Virus record (IMG/VR): IMGVR_UViG_3300009506_000206
Span: 1 to 21,376 of that record
Source of the DNA: a virus
Direction: 5' to 3' (one strand)
Length of the DNA stretch: 21,376 bases
This document shows, piece by piece, positions 5,134-13,367 of the stretch. A model generated the notes under the pieces. The model ran no database searches. It was not told the origin of the DNA and saw only the letters and a list, made by a program, of their open reading frames with translations. Position numbers and translations under genes: made by a program. Each line of letters starts with the position of its first letter. Positions within the stretch are counted from its first letter, which is position 1.

Positions 5134-5445
5134 CTATTCCTTGAATGATGTTAAACTGCGAGGTACACCGAATGTGCAAAACACAGCAAAATCTTTATCA
5201 AAGACACCATTTACACCACGTTGCCACCACCCACCAAAAAATGTGCATGCTGGGCAAGCCTGTGCTTTTACCAAAATCCCCCGATTCAATGGGCAGGTAT
5301 TAACTAGCATATTTGGAGGAACATTTACAACCGGTACCAATCGTGGCAAGCTTATTACGCCATCAGGCGTATCTACATTTTCTCGCTGATGGTTAATTGC
5401 CACGTTTGTACCTAATGGGCTATTCTCAACTTTTGTTCCAGACAT
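5134..5445 (-). CDS. Unrecognised small tail-region protein with paired cysteines
   Basis: From ATG 5445 the protein has 103 residues and is Pro-, Val- and Cys-rich, with CPLN and then ACPACTFFGGWWQRG. The CxxC and nearby cysteines could bind metal or form disulphides. There is no membrane segment. AGGTGG five bases ahead supports ATG 5445 over GTG 5454, which abuts the upstream stop. I do not recognise any family. By position (between the tail-tip protein and a fibre-like protein) it is probably a virion component. Confidence 0.55.
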   Translation of the reverse strand: MSGTKVENSPLGTNVAINHQRENVDTPDGVISLPRLVPVVNVPPNMLVNTCPLNRGILVKAQACPACTFFGGWWQRGVNGVFDKDFAVFCTFGVPRSLTSFKE

Positions 5446-5454
5446 AATCGCCAC

Positions 5455-8394
5455 CTACTGTATTAATGACGGTCTATCGCCATTGCTCATTTTTTCAGTT
5501 GTTGTATCACAGATAAAACCATAATAATCCTGATCTGCTTCTGTTGCCAATAAATAATTGGGTGTGCTATTAGGTGCGATTACCCAATATTTCGCATAAG
5601 GGATTAACACGCCTTGTAAAAATGTGCGCGATTTCAATATATCGTTACGTGCAGCTACCACATTAAAAGTTTTAACCTTATTCGCGCCATATAAATCTTG
5701 ATTGATACGAGAATTTAAACCAATATTATCTGTTATACTCACATCATTAGATAAATCTAGCTCGCCTTCTATTAATTCTGGGTTATTCCGATATCTAGTT
5801 AATTTGCGGCTAGATACTTCCAAAGCAATTGATGCACTATTGACAAAGCGGGCATAGATTTTTTCTGGCCTTGCTTCACCATATTCATTATTGCTCTCTG
5901 CATTAACATCTACCTGTATTCGGGCAGAATTATAGTTTTCTGGGCTGCCTAACTCAAATGGATTTTTCACACCATAGAAATACCAGATAGCAGAGATACG
6001 ATCCTTTGATTCCGGTTTTATTTTTAATGTTCCTTCAATAAAATCAGCATCTGTAAATTCTGTATAGCTAGAAGTAGAACGCACAGATTGTAAAACTACA
6101 GTCTGTGCTTTATCATCCCATGCCAACAACAAACCACATTCTGTGACTAGTTGATTTAAAATCTTATCAACACCTTCCGGGGCAACCAGCACAGCCGAAA
6201 AATCATAGGTGCTAAGATAGTCATTCATTTCTGTTGTCCAAGCGCCAGCATAATCAATATATTGCGAATCAATACCAGCATAGTTCGTCAACAAATCATA
6301 AATAATATCAACCACATTGATAGCAGACCAAACCTTACACTGTTGCACATCGGCATCTGCATTATGGGAAGCGGCCACGGTACCTTCTTGGGCACGGGTT
6401 AAAGTTAAGGTATCCCCAGAACGGGTAAAATCAACAACTTCATCATCAATAGCAAGAGAACCACTTGCTGCGTATTCCTGATCGCCAATGCCAGTAGGCG
6501 TTAAGGTAGCACTCGTTGCACCAGATGTAATTGCAGATAATAAGCGACCCGTAGTTTTTATCGGACATATAGCCCGATCATAGGAAGTCTTTTTTAGTAA
6601 ATCTTTTGATAACAGTCTAACATTATCATTAGCATCCGGTTGGCCTATTTCTTCAACCACAAAACCATGTGCTTGAAAATCATCCTCACTGAATCCAGAA
6701 GATGACAGAAACCCATCATAAAAAGTTATATCACGAGACTGGTAATAAGGATTGCGTGCCAACAATTTACCAAAATAGGTGCCTTGTGATTCAGGATCAT
6801 AGCTGCGATATTTCCAATAGGGATCAGTCATACGATCATGATCAGGAAAATCTGTCAAAGTTAGTTCCAATGAGTCCCGCTGCCCCAAACTTTTACCCGG
6901 TTTTGTTTTGCCGGGTGTAAATTTATAATCCTTAATGCATGGTATAAAATCTTCACCCTTTGGTAGATTGGCTGTCTTAGTACACCACCGATGAATTTTT
7001 GGTGCGCCTTTTACCCATGTAGCGGAATTAGAAATTGTCATATCATTTCCGCCAATTGTTCCATAATCAGTGATAGTTGTTCCTGATCCATCATTTATAG
7101 GGTAATCCATTACAGCATCACCCAACGAATATGGGGTTCCCTCTTTATAGGATCGCCACGCATCTATCGAATCTATAACGCGATCATACATTCGGCAATG
7201 ATACATAGTAATATCCGCGAGATATGACGATGCACCAGCAATAAAATATACAGCTGTTCCGTAAGTTTTTAGTGCTTTTGATATTGTAGCGATGCTGGCA
7301 GCCTGAACACCATTGACATAAAGTTTTGCTTGATTATTTATCTCATCGACAGTTAATAGGCATTCGTATTCTTTTCCAATTTCTGCATGCACGCCAGAAT
7401 AAACAACAAGCGCAGTGTTGTCGTAGTACCATATAAATCCGAGTATCTCGGTTGTAGTTCTGCTAATATATATACCAGTGTGATACCCGGATCTTCCGAA
7501 TAGAAAACCATCGTAGATAGTAGCTGGATCTGGCAAGGCATTTACTTTAAACTTACACCAGTAGCTATGATCATTGCCATCATCTGTTAATGTTTGCGCA
7601 GACGCATTAGGTGCGACATAAGCATTTTGAGATAATGATTTTTCAAATTTAACGCCGCTATTATTGAAATTCGCTATACTTTGACAGCTTGCATAAGTAT
7701 TAAAACAGGGCTTTTCTGATGTTTGCGCTATAGCAGCACTGGTTGTTTTTGTATAAGGAACATGCCTGTCTCCCGCCCATGAGTGCGCACCCCATATCAG
7801 AATCCCATCGGTGCCATTAGCCGCCCAACTATATGCCCACGATTCAGAATAAACATCTATATAAAAAGTATTGCTTGTCTGTGTATTTTCACCTTGGCCG
7901 ATAACAGATAGACGATACCAACCATTTGACAGCTTATCTACTTTTATCGAATCAGGGTATCCAAATGAGTCATAAATAACACCTGTGTCTAGCTCAAATT
8001 TTATTTGTGCATGGTGTATATCAGTTGAATTATAAGTAAATATGTGAACATTATTATATCCATCCGCCTTCAAATAAATTGCGTTACAGTTATTATCATC
8101 TGCCGCTGTTGTTACGATCTGAAAAATACGATGGCCAGAACTGGATGTATTCGGTATCAATTTATCTGCCGTCATTGTTCCATCCGGCGCTACTGCTGCA
8201 TTTGCAGTTATACTAGAATCAACTTTTATCCATGCTGCGTTATTGAACTGCTCACTATAAGTTAAACGATTCCCCGCGCCAGCACCACAACCAGATTGCG
8301 GATCACCCCAACGCGCACCACATTTATCCAACTTTATATCGGCCCATGCGAATGGCTCACGATTGATCTTTGCACGTTCAATGGCAAGTGTCAT
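5455..8394 (-). CDS. Large tail-tip/baseplate hub protein with two inserted glycan-binding-like modules
   Basis: The 979-residue protein appears mosaic. Residues 1-41 hold the start of a conserved tail protein (WADIKLDKCGARWGDPQSGC). Residues about 42-225 are an insert beginning NRLTYSEQFNNAAWIKV, a module I recognise as a carbohydrate-binding-like domain common in phage fibres. The core resumes at EKPCFNTYASCQS (228-238). Residues about 248-465 look like a LamG/concanavalin-type sandwich (DGNDHSYWCKFKV, AKLYVNGVQAA, PINDGSGTTITDYG). From about 469 the core continues (PCIKDYKFTP, SLGQRDSLELTLTDFPDHD, YDPESQGTYFGKLLARNPYY) into hub-like C-terminal domains with LLAWDDKAQTVVLQS. It starts with a 4-base ATGA overlap with the distal tail gene. 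No peptidase motif was seen. Host-surface binding is inferred. Confidence 0.8.
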   Translation of the reverse strand: MTLAIERAKINREPFAWADIKLDKCGARWGDPQSGCGAGAGNRLTYSEQFNNAAWIKVDSSITANAAVAPDGTMTADKLIPNTSSSGHRIFQIVTTAADDNNCNAIYLKADGYNNVHIFTYNSTDIHHAQIKFELDTGVIYDSFGYPDSIKVDKLSNGWYRLSVIGQGENTQTSNTFYIDVYSESWAYSWAANGTDGILIWGAHSWAGDRHVPYTKTTSAAIAQTSEKPCFNTYASCQSIANFNNSGVKFEKSLSQNAYVAPNASAQTLTDDGNDHSYWCKFKVNALPDPATIYDGFLFGRSGYHTGIYISRTTTEILGFIWYYDNTALVVYSGVHAEIGKEYECLLTVDEINNQAKLYVNGVQAASIATISKALKTYGTAVYFIAGASSYLADITMYHCRMYDRVIDSIDAWRSYKEGTPYSLGDAVMDYPINDGSGTTITDYGTIGGNDMTISNSATWVKGAPKIHRWCTKTANLPKGEDFIPCIKDYKFTPGKTKPGKSLGQRDSLELTLTDFPDHDRMTDPYWKYRSYDPESQGTYFGKLLARNPYYQSRDITFYDGFLSSSGFSEDDFQAHGFVVEEIGQPDANDNVRLLSKDLLKKTSYDRAICPIKTTGRLLSAITSGATSATLTPTGIGDQEYAASGSLAIDDEVVDFTRSGDTLTLTRAQEGTVAASHNADADVQQCKVWSAINVVDIIYDLLTNYAGIDSQYIDYAGAWTTEMNDYLSTYDFSAVLVAPEGVDKILNQLVTECGLLLAWDDKAQTVVLQSVRSTSSYTEFTDADFIEGTLKIKPESKDRISAIWYFYGVKNPFELGSPENYNSARIQVDVNAESNNEYGEARPEKIYARFVNSASIALEVSSRKLTRYRNNPELIEGELDLSNDVSITDNIGLNSRINQDLYGANKVKTFNVVAARNDILKSRTFLQGVLIPYAKYWVIAPNSTPNYLLATEADQDYYGFICDTTTEKMSNGDRPSLIQ

Positions 8395-9185
8395 GATATG
8401 ACCCCTTCAACCTGCAATGTAGCTTGATAGTATGGCAGATTATGTGTTGCTTTAGGAGAATCCATACCATTTGGTTTAGACCATAATACTAATGCATCGC
8501 TATCATACACACCGGGATTCCAGTTAAAGAAAAATGGTTTAGTTTCTACAGCCTCAAGGAAGGTGCGAAAGTTACCCCGCATTTCCGTAGTGTTCATAAA
8601 TTCAAATTTTAATTCGCCTTCCACACCTTGTTTAATTAAGGATCGCCCAAGGAAGTTACCAGCTTGCGCAATATTGTTAATAATCTTATTTTGTCGATTG
8701 TCGTAAATATTTTGCCAACCAATGCGCAAGCCATGGGGCATGGTATATTTATTTCCAAGGAATAGCATACCAATTAACGCTTGATATGTTCCAAGTCCTG
8801 ACTCATAAGCTACGAGCCGCCAGTAGCGGTAACTTGCGCCAGAAACAGGAACAAATATCACGTCATCAGAATCAATTGGCACATTTTGAATTAGAACATT
8901 GCTTGATACAAAATTATCAGTGCTGCCACGAATCGCAACCACTGCATTAGCCCCTAGCGTTGAATAAACATTATGGAAAGCCATACCAAAGCAATCAGGT
9001 GTCATAGCGCTACCCATATCCAATGTCACTGTTTGGTATGCATTCGGCGTAGCAAGTTTCCACCATGTGTTAGACCGCCAATCGTAGGCATTCTCAACTT
9101 CATAGCCAGTTGCAGCCGCGACCTGTGGAGTAACACTGACAGCACTATCAAACCAGTTATTATATCCAATTATCGGGGTAGCCAT
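8391..9185 (-). CDS. Distal tail-like protein with discoidin/F5-8C-like N-terminal domain
   Basis: The 264-residue protein has an N-terminal domain (about 20-145) that looks like a galactose-binding or discoidin-type jelly roll. It reads from VENAYDWRSNTWWKL, through VTLDMGSAMTPDCFGMAFHN and VVAIRGSTDNF, to YRYWRLVAYES. The C-terminal part (about 150-264) contains GELKFEFMNTTEMRGNF, KPFFFNWNPGVYDSDALVLW and a closing beta strand typical of distal tail proteins that ring the tail tip. It sits between the tape measure and tail-tip genes, the usual place. The start ATG overlaps the tape measure stop by one base (TAATG). It probably connects the tail tube to the tip and may bind sugars on the host surface. 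Confidence 0.75.
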   Translation of the reverse strand: MATPIIGYNNWFDSAVSVTPQVAAATGYEVENAYDWRSNTWWKLATPNAYQTVTLDMGSAMTPDCFGMAFHNVYSTLGANAVVAIRGSTDNFVSSNVLIQNVPIDSDDVIFVPVSGASYRYWRLVAYESGLGTYQALIGMLFLGNKYTMPHGLRIGWQNIYDNRQNKIINNIAQAGNFLGRSLIKQGVEGELKFEFMNTTEMRGNFRTFLEAVETKPFFFNWNPGVYDSDALVLWSKPNGMDSPKATHNLPYYQATLQVEGVIS

Positions 9186-10867
9186 TATCCCACCGTGATT
9201 CCTTCAATAGATGCACCATCACGAATCAAATCGCTAATGCCTTCCATTACTTTAGTTAGCGTATTACGGCTAATAAAATCTGTTTCGCTGTCAATGGAAA
9301 GGTGAACTGTTGTGCCAGTTTTTGCCCCGGCAGTCGCAATAGATTCAATTCCTGTTATGGGATTGGCTGCTGTAGATACAGATGGATTAGCACCACCTCC
9401 AGTACTGCTGCCGCCACCACCACCGCCACCAAATGAGATACCAGTTACTTCAGCAAGTTTTTTAGCTTCAAAAGCCCCAGCAGCCGCGCCAAACGCAGCG
9501 CCTAGCACTGGCCCACCTATGCCAGCACCAATCTTATATGCACCAGATACAGCAGCAGGTATATTGGCAGCAGTTTCAGCAATACTTTGAAGTTTTGAAA
9601 TGCCAAATTGTTCCTTGGCCCCTTTCAATGCTTCTTTGCCTAAATTCTTTTGTTTCTTTTTCTCAATACCAACTGTTGCATTGGCAGCAGCATCCCCGGC
9701 TTTCTTGGCTTTAACAAAAGATTTTGAAACCCTGTCTGCCTGTTTTTCAGCCTCATCTGCCCACATTTGTAAACCTGTACTTGGCAACTCAGCTTCAGTT
9801 AATGCAGATAACTCTGCATATGTATCATTGAATACAGATGATGTTGCATCTGCAATATTTTTAAACGTATCATTAACTTTAACGGAAACACCCGGTATTG
9901 CATCAGCCAATTCAACTAAAGTTTCATAAACTTTATAAACACCATTTACAATACCAGCTACAACGCCTTGAAATACAGCATTGATCGTTTTCCAACCTAC
10001 TTTCACATAATACATAGCATCAAGCAAATAACCAATAACTTTTATAGCAATATTAATTCCACTGGAAACAGCATCAGCAAACCCACCTGAATCAACGGCG
10101 GCACCATAAAAATCATCTGCAATTTTCTTAATATATGGGGATAGCCCCACAGCAATACGATTGCCCAAACCTTCAACCGCTTTTTTTGCCCTTGTAATTG
10201 AGTCGTTTGCCTGTTCGACTTTATTCGTATCCACTCTATTTAATGCGGCACCAACAGCAATCAACTCATCTTTCATCTTGGCAAACTGCTTACTATTCAT
10301 ACTAGTTAGATTCAACATAGTAGCAGCACGAGCGCCATAAATATCTGTTGCAACAGCAAGTCTTTCAGTTTTATTACCAACTAATGCCAAAGCATCATTA
10401 ATTTTATTAAACTGTTGTTCAGGGGATAATTGCTGCAATTCCTTGGTATTGATTCCAAGAGCATCATAAGCGCGTGTATAGGTAGATAGCCCAGCATTAG
10501 CATCACGGATACTGCGTGCCATTTTTACCATGGCTTTATCGAATGTTTTTGTTTCTACACCAGCAAGATTGGCAGCCGTATGCATAGCAGTGAGAGATTC
10601 CGTAGCAATGCCTGTAGCATCAGACATTTTGCCAACTGCATCAATAGCTTTAAAAGATTGAACCGTAATGTAGCCAAGTGCAGCAGGCCCAGCAACAAAT
10701 GCCATAGCTTTGCCCGCACTAAACATGGATTTTTCAACACGGGCCATAGAACGGCGCATACGACGTGCAGACCGTTGAACCCGTGCAGATGTTTTATTTA
10801 AATTTTTATTAAATTCAGCAGTATTAAGCCCAAGGGATACAAACAAACTGCCTAATTTTGAAGCCAT
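9185..10867 (-). CDS. Tail tape measure protein
   Basis: The 560-residue protein is the third largest in the window and sits right after the tail assembly chaperone, as tape measures do. The N-terminus (LGSLFVSLGLNTAEFNKNL) and following basic helical region (RVQRSARRMRRSM) are typical, as is the GKMSDATGIATESLTAMHTAA segment of the TP901-type tape measure family. The middle has hydrophobic helices (INIAIKVIGYLLDAM; AVFQGVVAGIVNGVY), and the C-terminus has a Gly/Ser-rich linker near residues 475-495. At about 0.15 nm per residue, the length predicts a tail near 84 nm, shorter than lambda. The purine-rich AGGGGG ahead of ATG 10867 is a good ribosome site. Confidence 0.92.
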   Translation of the reverse strand: MASKLGSLFVSLGLNTAEFNKNLNKTSARVQRSARRMRRSMARVEKSMFSAGKAMAFVAGPAALGYITVQSFKAIDAVGKMSDATGIATESLTAMHTAANLAGVETKTFDKAMVKMARSIRDANAGLSTYTRAYDALGINTKELQQLSPEQQFNKINDALALVGNKTERLAVATDIYGARAATMLNLTSMNSKQFAKMKDELIAVGAALNRVDTNKVEQANDSITRAKKAVEGLGNRIAVGLSPYIKKIADDFYGAAVDSGGFADAVSSGINIAIKVIGYLLDAMYYVKVGWKTINAVFQGVVAGIVNGVYKVYETLVELADAIPGVSVKVNDTFKNIADATSSVFNDTYAELSALTEAELPSTGLQMWADEAEKQADRVSKSFVKAKKAGDAAANATVGIEKKKQKNLGKEALKGAKEQFGISKLQSIAETAANIPAAVSGAYKIGAGIGGPVLGAAFGAAAGAFEAKKLAEVTGISFGGGGGGGSSTGGGANPSVSTAANPITGIESIATAGAKTGTTVHLSIDSETDFISRNTLTKVMEGISDLIRDGASIEGITVG

Positions 10868-10876
10868 GCTCGCCCC

Positions 10877-11388
10877 CTATCGTTTTTCACGTCCTGCTTT
10901 AATTTTAAAATATATATTCCACGCCTTATATTCGGATACCGACATTTTATTAATTTCAGCTAACGTCTTACCTAGTATTTCGGCTAACTGAAATCTAAAA
11001 TAAATATCAGCATCCGCTATAAGTTTTTTTCAATTTCACTATCATCGATTTCATCACCAGCCATTTCTACAACAATGCGCTCAATGACACTTGGATCAAC
11101 TTCTTTCATGAAATATATTTTATGAGCATTAGCAAAAAGTCTGTTGCCATTTTCGTCCCGCGCACGCTCAATCAGAGTTTGTGCAAGTGATTCCAATGAA
11201 CTTTGTGCAACATACTTAAAAATCCGATTTTGTTGTTCCAAATTCATCGGCTTATAGTATATTTTCAAAGGTTCCTGTGGATTATCACCCCATTCCGGCA
11301 CTACAACAAAACTCAAATCTTCTGAATCAAGCTGTTGTTTAAAATGTGCACGGGCACGCTCAATCACTGCATTACCTTTAGCACTCAT
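10877..11388 (-). CDS. Tail assembly chaperone, -1 frameshift product (gpGT-like)
   Basis: Reading the first 122 codons from ATG 11388 and slipping back one base at A AAA AAC (11029-11023) gives 48 more residues before TAG at 10879-10877, for about 170 residues in all. The extension begins LIADADIYFRFQLAEILGK, continues with LAEINKMSVSEYKAWNIYF and ends GREKR. The RFQLAEILGKTL / INKMSVSEYKAW pattern is characteristic of the gpT-like part of tail chaperones. The T-like segment has no start codon or ribosome site of its own, so fusion is the natural reading. In lambda the gpG:gpGT ratio is essential for tail assembly, with gpGT recruiting tail tube protein and tape measure. The frameshift itself is inferred from sequence. 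Confidence 0.85.
11017..11388 (-). CDS. Tail assembly chaperone, zero-frame product (gpG-like)
   Basis: The 123-residue zero-frame product starts MSAKGNAVIERARAHF, is mixed alpha/beta, and ends with an acidic tail (GDEIDDSEIEKNL). Its position between tail tube and tape measure genes, and the frameshift extension, identify it as the short chaperone that coats the tape measure and is absent from the virion. The start ATG lies one base after the tail tube stop, suggesting coupling. The stop TAG comes one codon after the slippery heptamer, so most ribosomes should terminate here. Confidence 0.85.
   Translation of the reverse strand: MSAKGNAVIERARAHFKQQLDSEDLSFVVVPEWGDNPQEPLKIYYKPMNLEQQNRIFKYVAQSSLESLAQTLIERARDENGNRLFANAHKIYFMKEVDPSVIERIVVEMAGDEIDDSEIEKNL
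11023..11029 (-). promoter_or_regulatory. Programmed -1 ribosomal frameshift site, A AAA AAC
   Basis: On the minus strand the zero-frame codons GAA AAA AAC TTA TAG contain the heptamer A AAA AAC in the required X XXY YYZ register. It is one of the most efficient bacterial slippery sequences. The -1 frame stays open for 48 codons and encodes a gpT-like sequence. I did not identify a clear stimulatory hairpin directly downstream; the following DNA is AT-rich. Confidence 0.85.
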
Positions 11389-11389
11389 A

Positions 11390-11782
11390 TTATACTACCG
11401 CCGCTTGTGTTAATGTGCCCGTACCTTGGAAAGTAAAAGAGACAGTAACAGTTGAGCCAATCGCATTACTCAATGAAATACCAGTAATGATACCGGTGCC
11501 AGAGAAATGCTGATCACCAGTAGTTTCGCCTTCAGGATATAAATCCAATGAAACACTTGCACCAATAGTCAATGCTTGTTGGCCAGTTGAATCAGTGCCA
11601 TCGTAATGACCTTCAATAGAGCCATTCCAGCTAGACTTATCAGCGATAAAGGTTTTTGCGGTATCGGTCAATTCAGTATCTTCAACCGTATCCGCGGACT
11701 GTTCCAACGTGAACCCAGTTACTTCAAGAATGGTGTTGGCACCAACCTTTACTACGCCTTGACTTCCTATAGTAGTAGCCAT
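11390..11782 (-). CDS. Major tail tube protein
   Basis: The 130-residue protein is almost wholly beta (VVKVGANTILEVTGFTL, SWNGSIEGHYDGTDSTGQ, SVSLDLYPEGETTGD, STVTVSFTFQGTGTL), matching the compact tail tube proteins of TP901-1/GTA-like siphophages. These stack as hexamer rings to form the DNA conduit. A very strong ribosome site (AAGGGGGTGA) precedes its ATG, fitting a protein needed in many copies. It lies between the tail terminator block and the chaperone, the expected order. There is no added Ig-like C-terminal domain. Confidence 0.85.
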   Translation of the reverse strand: MATTIGSQGVVKVGANTILEVTGFTLEQSADTVEDTELTDTAKTFIADKSSWNGSIEGHYDGTDSTGQQALTIGASVSLDLYPEGETTGDQHFSGTGIITGISLSNAIGSTVTVSFTFQGTGTLTQAAVV

Positions 11783-11793
11783 TTTTCACCCCC

Positions 11794-11940
11794 TTACTTT
11801 TTGGGCTTGGTTGATTTTTGAGAAGTAGTAGCTGGCTTTTCTACTTCTTCCCATCCTGCTCTTTTCATGTTCTCAATCTGACTTGGATGACATTCTACAA
11901 TTGTCTTGCCAAGTTTCAATGTTACAGTATTTTTTGACAT
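11794..11940 (-). CDS. 48-aa basic protein between tail terminator and tail tube genes
   Basis: A short open frame with ATG at 11940 and TAA at 11796-11794 encodes 48 residues, starting MSKNTVTLKLGKTIVEC and ending in a Lys/Ser/Thr-rich tail (TTSQKSTKPKK). GGGAG upstream and the tight packing (6 bases from the upstream stop, 11 before the tail tube ATG) support it. Its layout, a short beta hairpin plus a basic tail, resembles the 64-residue product at 14314-14508. No function is assigned. Confidence 0.65.
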   Translation of the reverse strand: MSKNTVTLKLGKTIVECHPSQIENMKRAGWEEVEKPATTSQKSTKPKK

Positions 11941-11946
11941 CCCATA

Positions 11947-12348
11947 TTACTCCCGGTACCAGATTTCAAAATCCATTGATACTTGAAACAGTTTAGATAC
12001 GCTATCATATAAATCAACTTCATTTTGTATATAAACATCTTCAATCGTAATGCCTGAATTTGTACCTTTAAAACGTTGCATAACACCACGAATTTGCAAA
12101 GCTGTATTTACTACTTCATCCCGCGAATTTGACCATGCAGATATTTGAAAAATGGCATGGGCTAAATTTGTATCATCAGCCAAAGCTGAAACACGAACTG
12201 TACTACTACGCTCATATGTAATAAACGGATTTATTACATTCTGTGGGCCAATAATCGGATAAACACGGCCATTACTTAATCTAGCCAATTCGTCAGCTTC
12301 TGATAATAATCCATAAATAGCTAAATCAACTGTATCGGGTGCTGTCAC
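11947..12348 (-). CDS. Tail terminator/completion protein (DUF3168 family)
   Basis: The 133-residue protein contains GRVYPIIGPQNVINPFITYER, the recognisable DUF3168 core, then AHAIFQISAWSNSRDEV and a final beta strand KLFQVSMDFEIWYRE. Members such as SPP1 gp17-like and lambda gpU-like proteins cap the tail tube and provide the surface that joins the head. The start is GTG at 12348, overlapping the upstream stop as GTGA; the GAGAAG ahead supports it. Its place just before the tail tube gene is standard. Confidence 0.85.
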   Translation of the reverse strand: MTAPDTVDLAIYGLLSEADELARLSNGRVYPIIGPQNVINPFITYERSSTVRVSALADDTNLAHAIFQISAWSNSRDEVVNTALQIRGVMQRFKGTNSGITIEDVYIQNEVDLYDSVSKLFQVSMDFEIWYRE

Positions 12349-12803
12349 AATCTATTTACTTCTCTCTCAATACCACGCATCAATGCTTTACCGATTGCTT
12401 TTAATTGCTCATCTTGTGTTGAATTAAAAGCAGGTGACATAAATCGTTTGGGGCGTGTACCGGATACAATAAGTCCATACTGTTTACCACGATCTAAATC
12501 AGACCCTTTACCAACCGCATGCCTACGAGTGCCAAATTCAATAAAATGTGCACGCCATGATGCCTTGCCAGATACTGTTGCAATAGCTTCTGCACCATTT
12601 TCAGTCGGTTTAAAAGTACGTACACGAATAGATTTTTTCAAATCCCCATGATCAACTTCCACATTTCGCTTAGCAGCCTTTACAACTACCCGAGCACCAG
12701 CTGCGATACTGGTACGCAGTACCCGTTTTTGCATTTTATCAGGCAATTTTTTTAAAGCCCGATCTAATTCATTAAATCCATCCGTATGAATAGTCATTTT
12801 CAT
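12345..12803 (-). CDS. HK97 gp10-like head-tail joining protein
   Basis: The 152-residue protein carries the family hallmarks: GFNELDRALKKLPDKMQKR, then AGARVVVKAAKRNVEVDHGDLKKSIRVR, and the signature AHFIEFGTRRHAVGKG. HK97 gp10-type proteins act at the head-tail junction, most likely in tail completion. The ATG at 12803 directly follows the upstream TAA. A second in-frame ATG two codons later (12797) is an alternative start and sits at a more usual distance from the upstream GGTGG. Confidence 0.9.
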   Translation of the reverse strand: MKMTIHTDGFNELDRALKKLPDKMQKRVLRTSIAAGARVVVKAAKRNVEVDHGDLKKSIRVRTFKPTENGAEAIATVSGKASWRAHFIEFGTRRHAVGKGSDLDRGKQYGLIVSGTRPKRFMSPAFNSTQDEQLKAIGKALMRGIEREVNRL

Positions 12804-13367
12804 TTAAGCAACACCACCATTCATACTTAAATACATTTGCTGCACAGTAATATCATTAGCGCCATCTTCATCAGTTATCCATACCTCAACATAGTCATTC
12901 GTATCAAGATGAATATCAGCACCACAGGCAATAGCAATTTGATCAGCCCCGGATGCAATCTTTTGTGTAATTTTACTTTTTGCCTGAATACTGCCATTAG
13001 CTAAACTGGCATCATAAACATAAATCCCAATTGTAAGTAGTCTATTACTTTGTGTGGCAGTTAATGATAATGAGCAATGCAAATGCACATGCACAGGCAC
13101 GGCACCTGTATAGCGAATACGATTATTAACAGAGTTTGCATCAGTATCAATGGGATCATCATGAAAGGTAGTAGTGCCTTCAACTTTTACAAAAGTGCCG
13201 GCAACACTGATAGTAGTAGCAGCAGCGGCAGAAATATAACAATCCCCATGAGCATCTTCAAAAGATTTAATCAAATCTCGCATATCCTGCGCACTAATAC
13301 CTTCTGTTTGCCCATCTTGAAACAGATTAGCTAATAAATCTGCCAGTGATCGTCTAGTGTCAGCCAT
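12804..13367 (-). CDS. C1q/TNF-like jelly-roll virion protein, possible head or neck fibre
   Basis: The 187-residue protein begins RRSLADLLANLFQDGQTEGISAQDMRDLIKSF, an N-terminal module I know from many phage fibre and virion proteins (L-A-D-LL ... G-IS-QD-RD). The rest (about 45-187) is beta-rich: HLHCSLSLTATQSNRLL, TIGIYVYDASL, IAIACGADIHL, NDYVEVWITDEDG and VQQMYLSMNG. That order of strands is typical of trimeric C1q/TNF-type jelly rolls, which often bind surface ligands. It overlaps both neighbours tightly (TAATG upstream, adjacent TAA/ATG downstream) and lies inside the head completion genes rather than with the tail fibres. A head or neck fibre is the best guess. Confidence 0.7.
   Translation of the reverse strand: MADTRRSLADLLANLFQDGQTEGISAQDMRDLIKSFEDAHGDCYISAAAATTISVAGTFVKVEGTTTFHDDPIDTDANSVNNRIRYTGAVPVHVHLHCSLSLTATQSNRLLTIGIYVYDASLANGSIQAKSKITQKIASGADQIAIACGADIHLDTNDYVEVWITDEDGANDITVQQMYLSMNGGVA

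Noticed and set aside
4934-5389. + strand frame of 151 codons opposite two tail genes
   Set aside because: It spans two well-supported minus-strand genes and their junction, has no ribosome site and no recognisable sequence.
9312-9590. + strand Pro-rich frame opposite the tape measure
   Set aside because: The proline run is the complement of the glycine-rich linker of the tape measure. There is no ribosome site, and the composition is a shadow.
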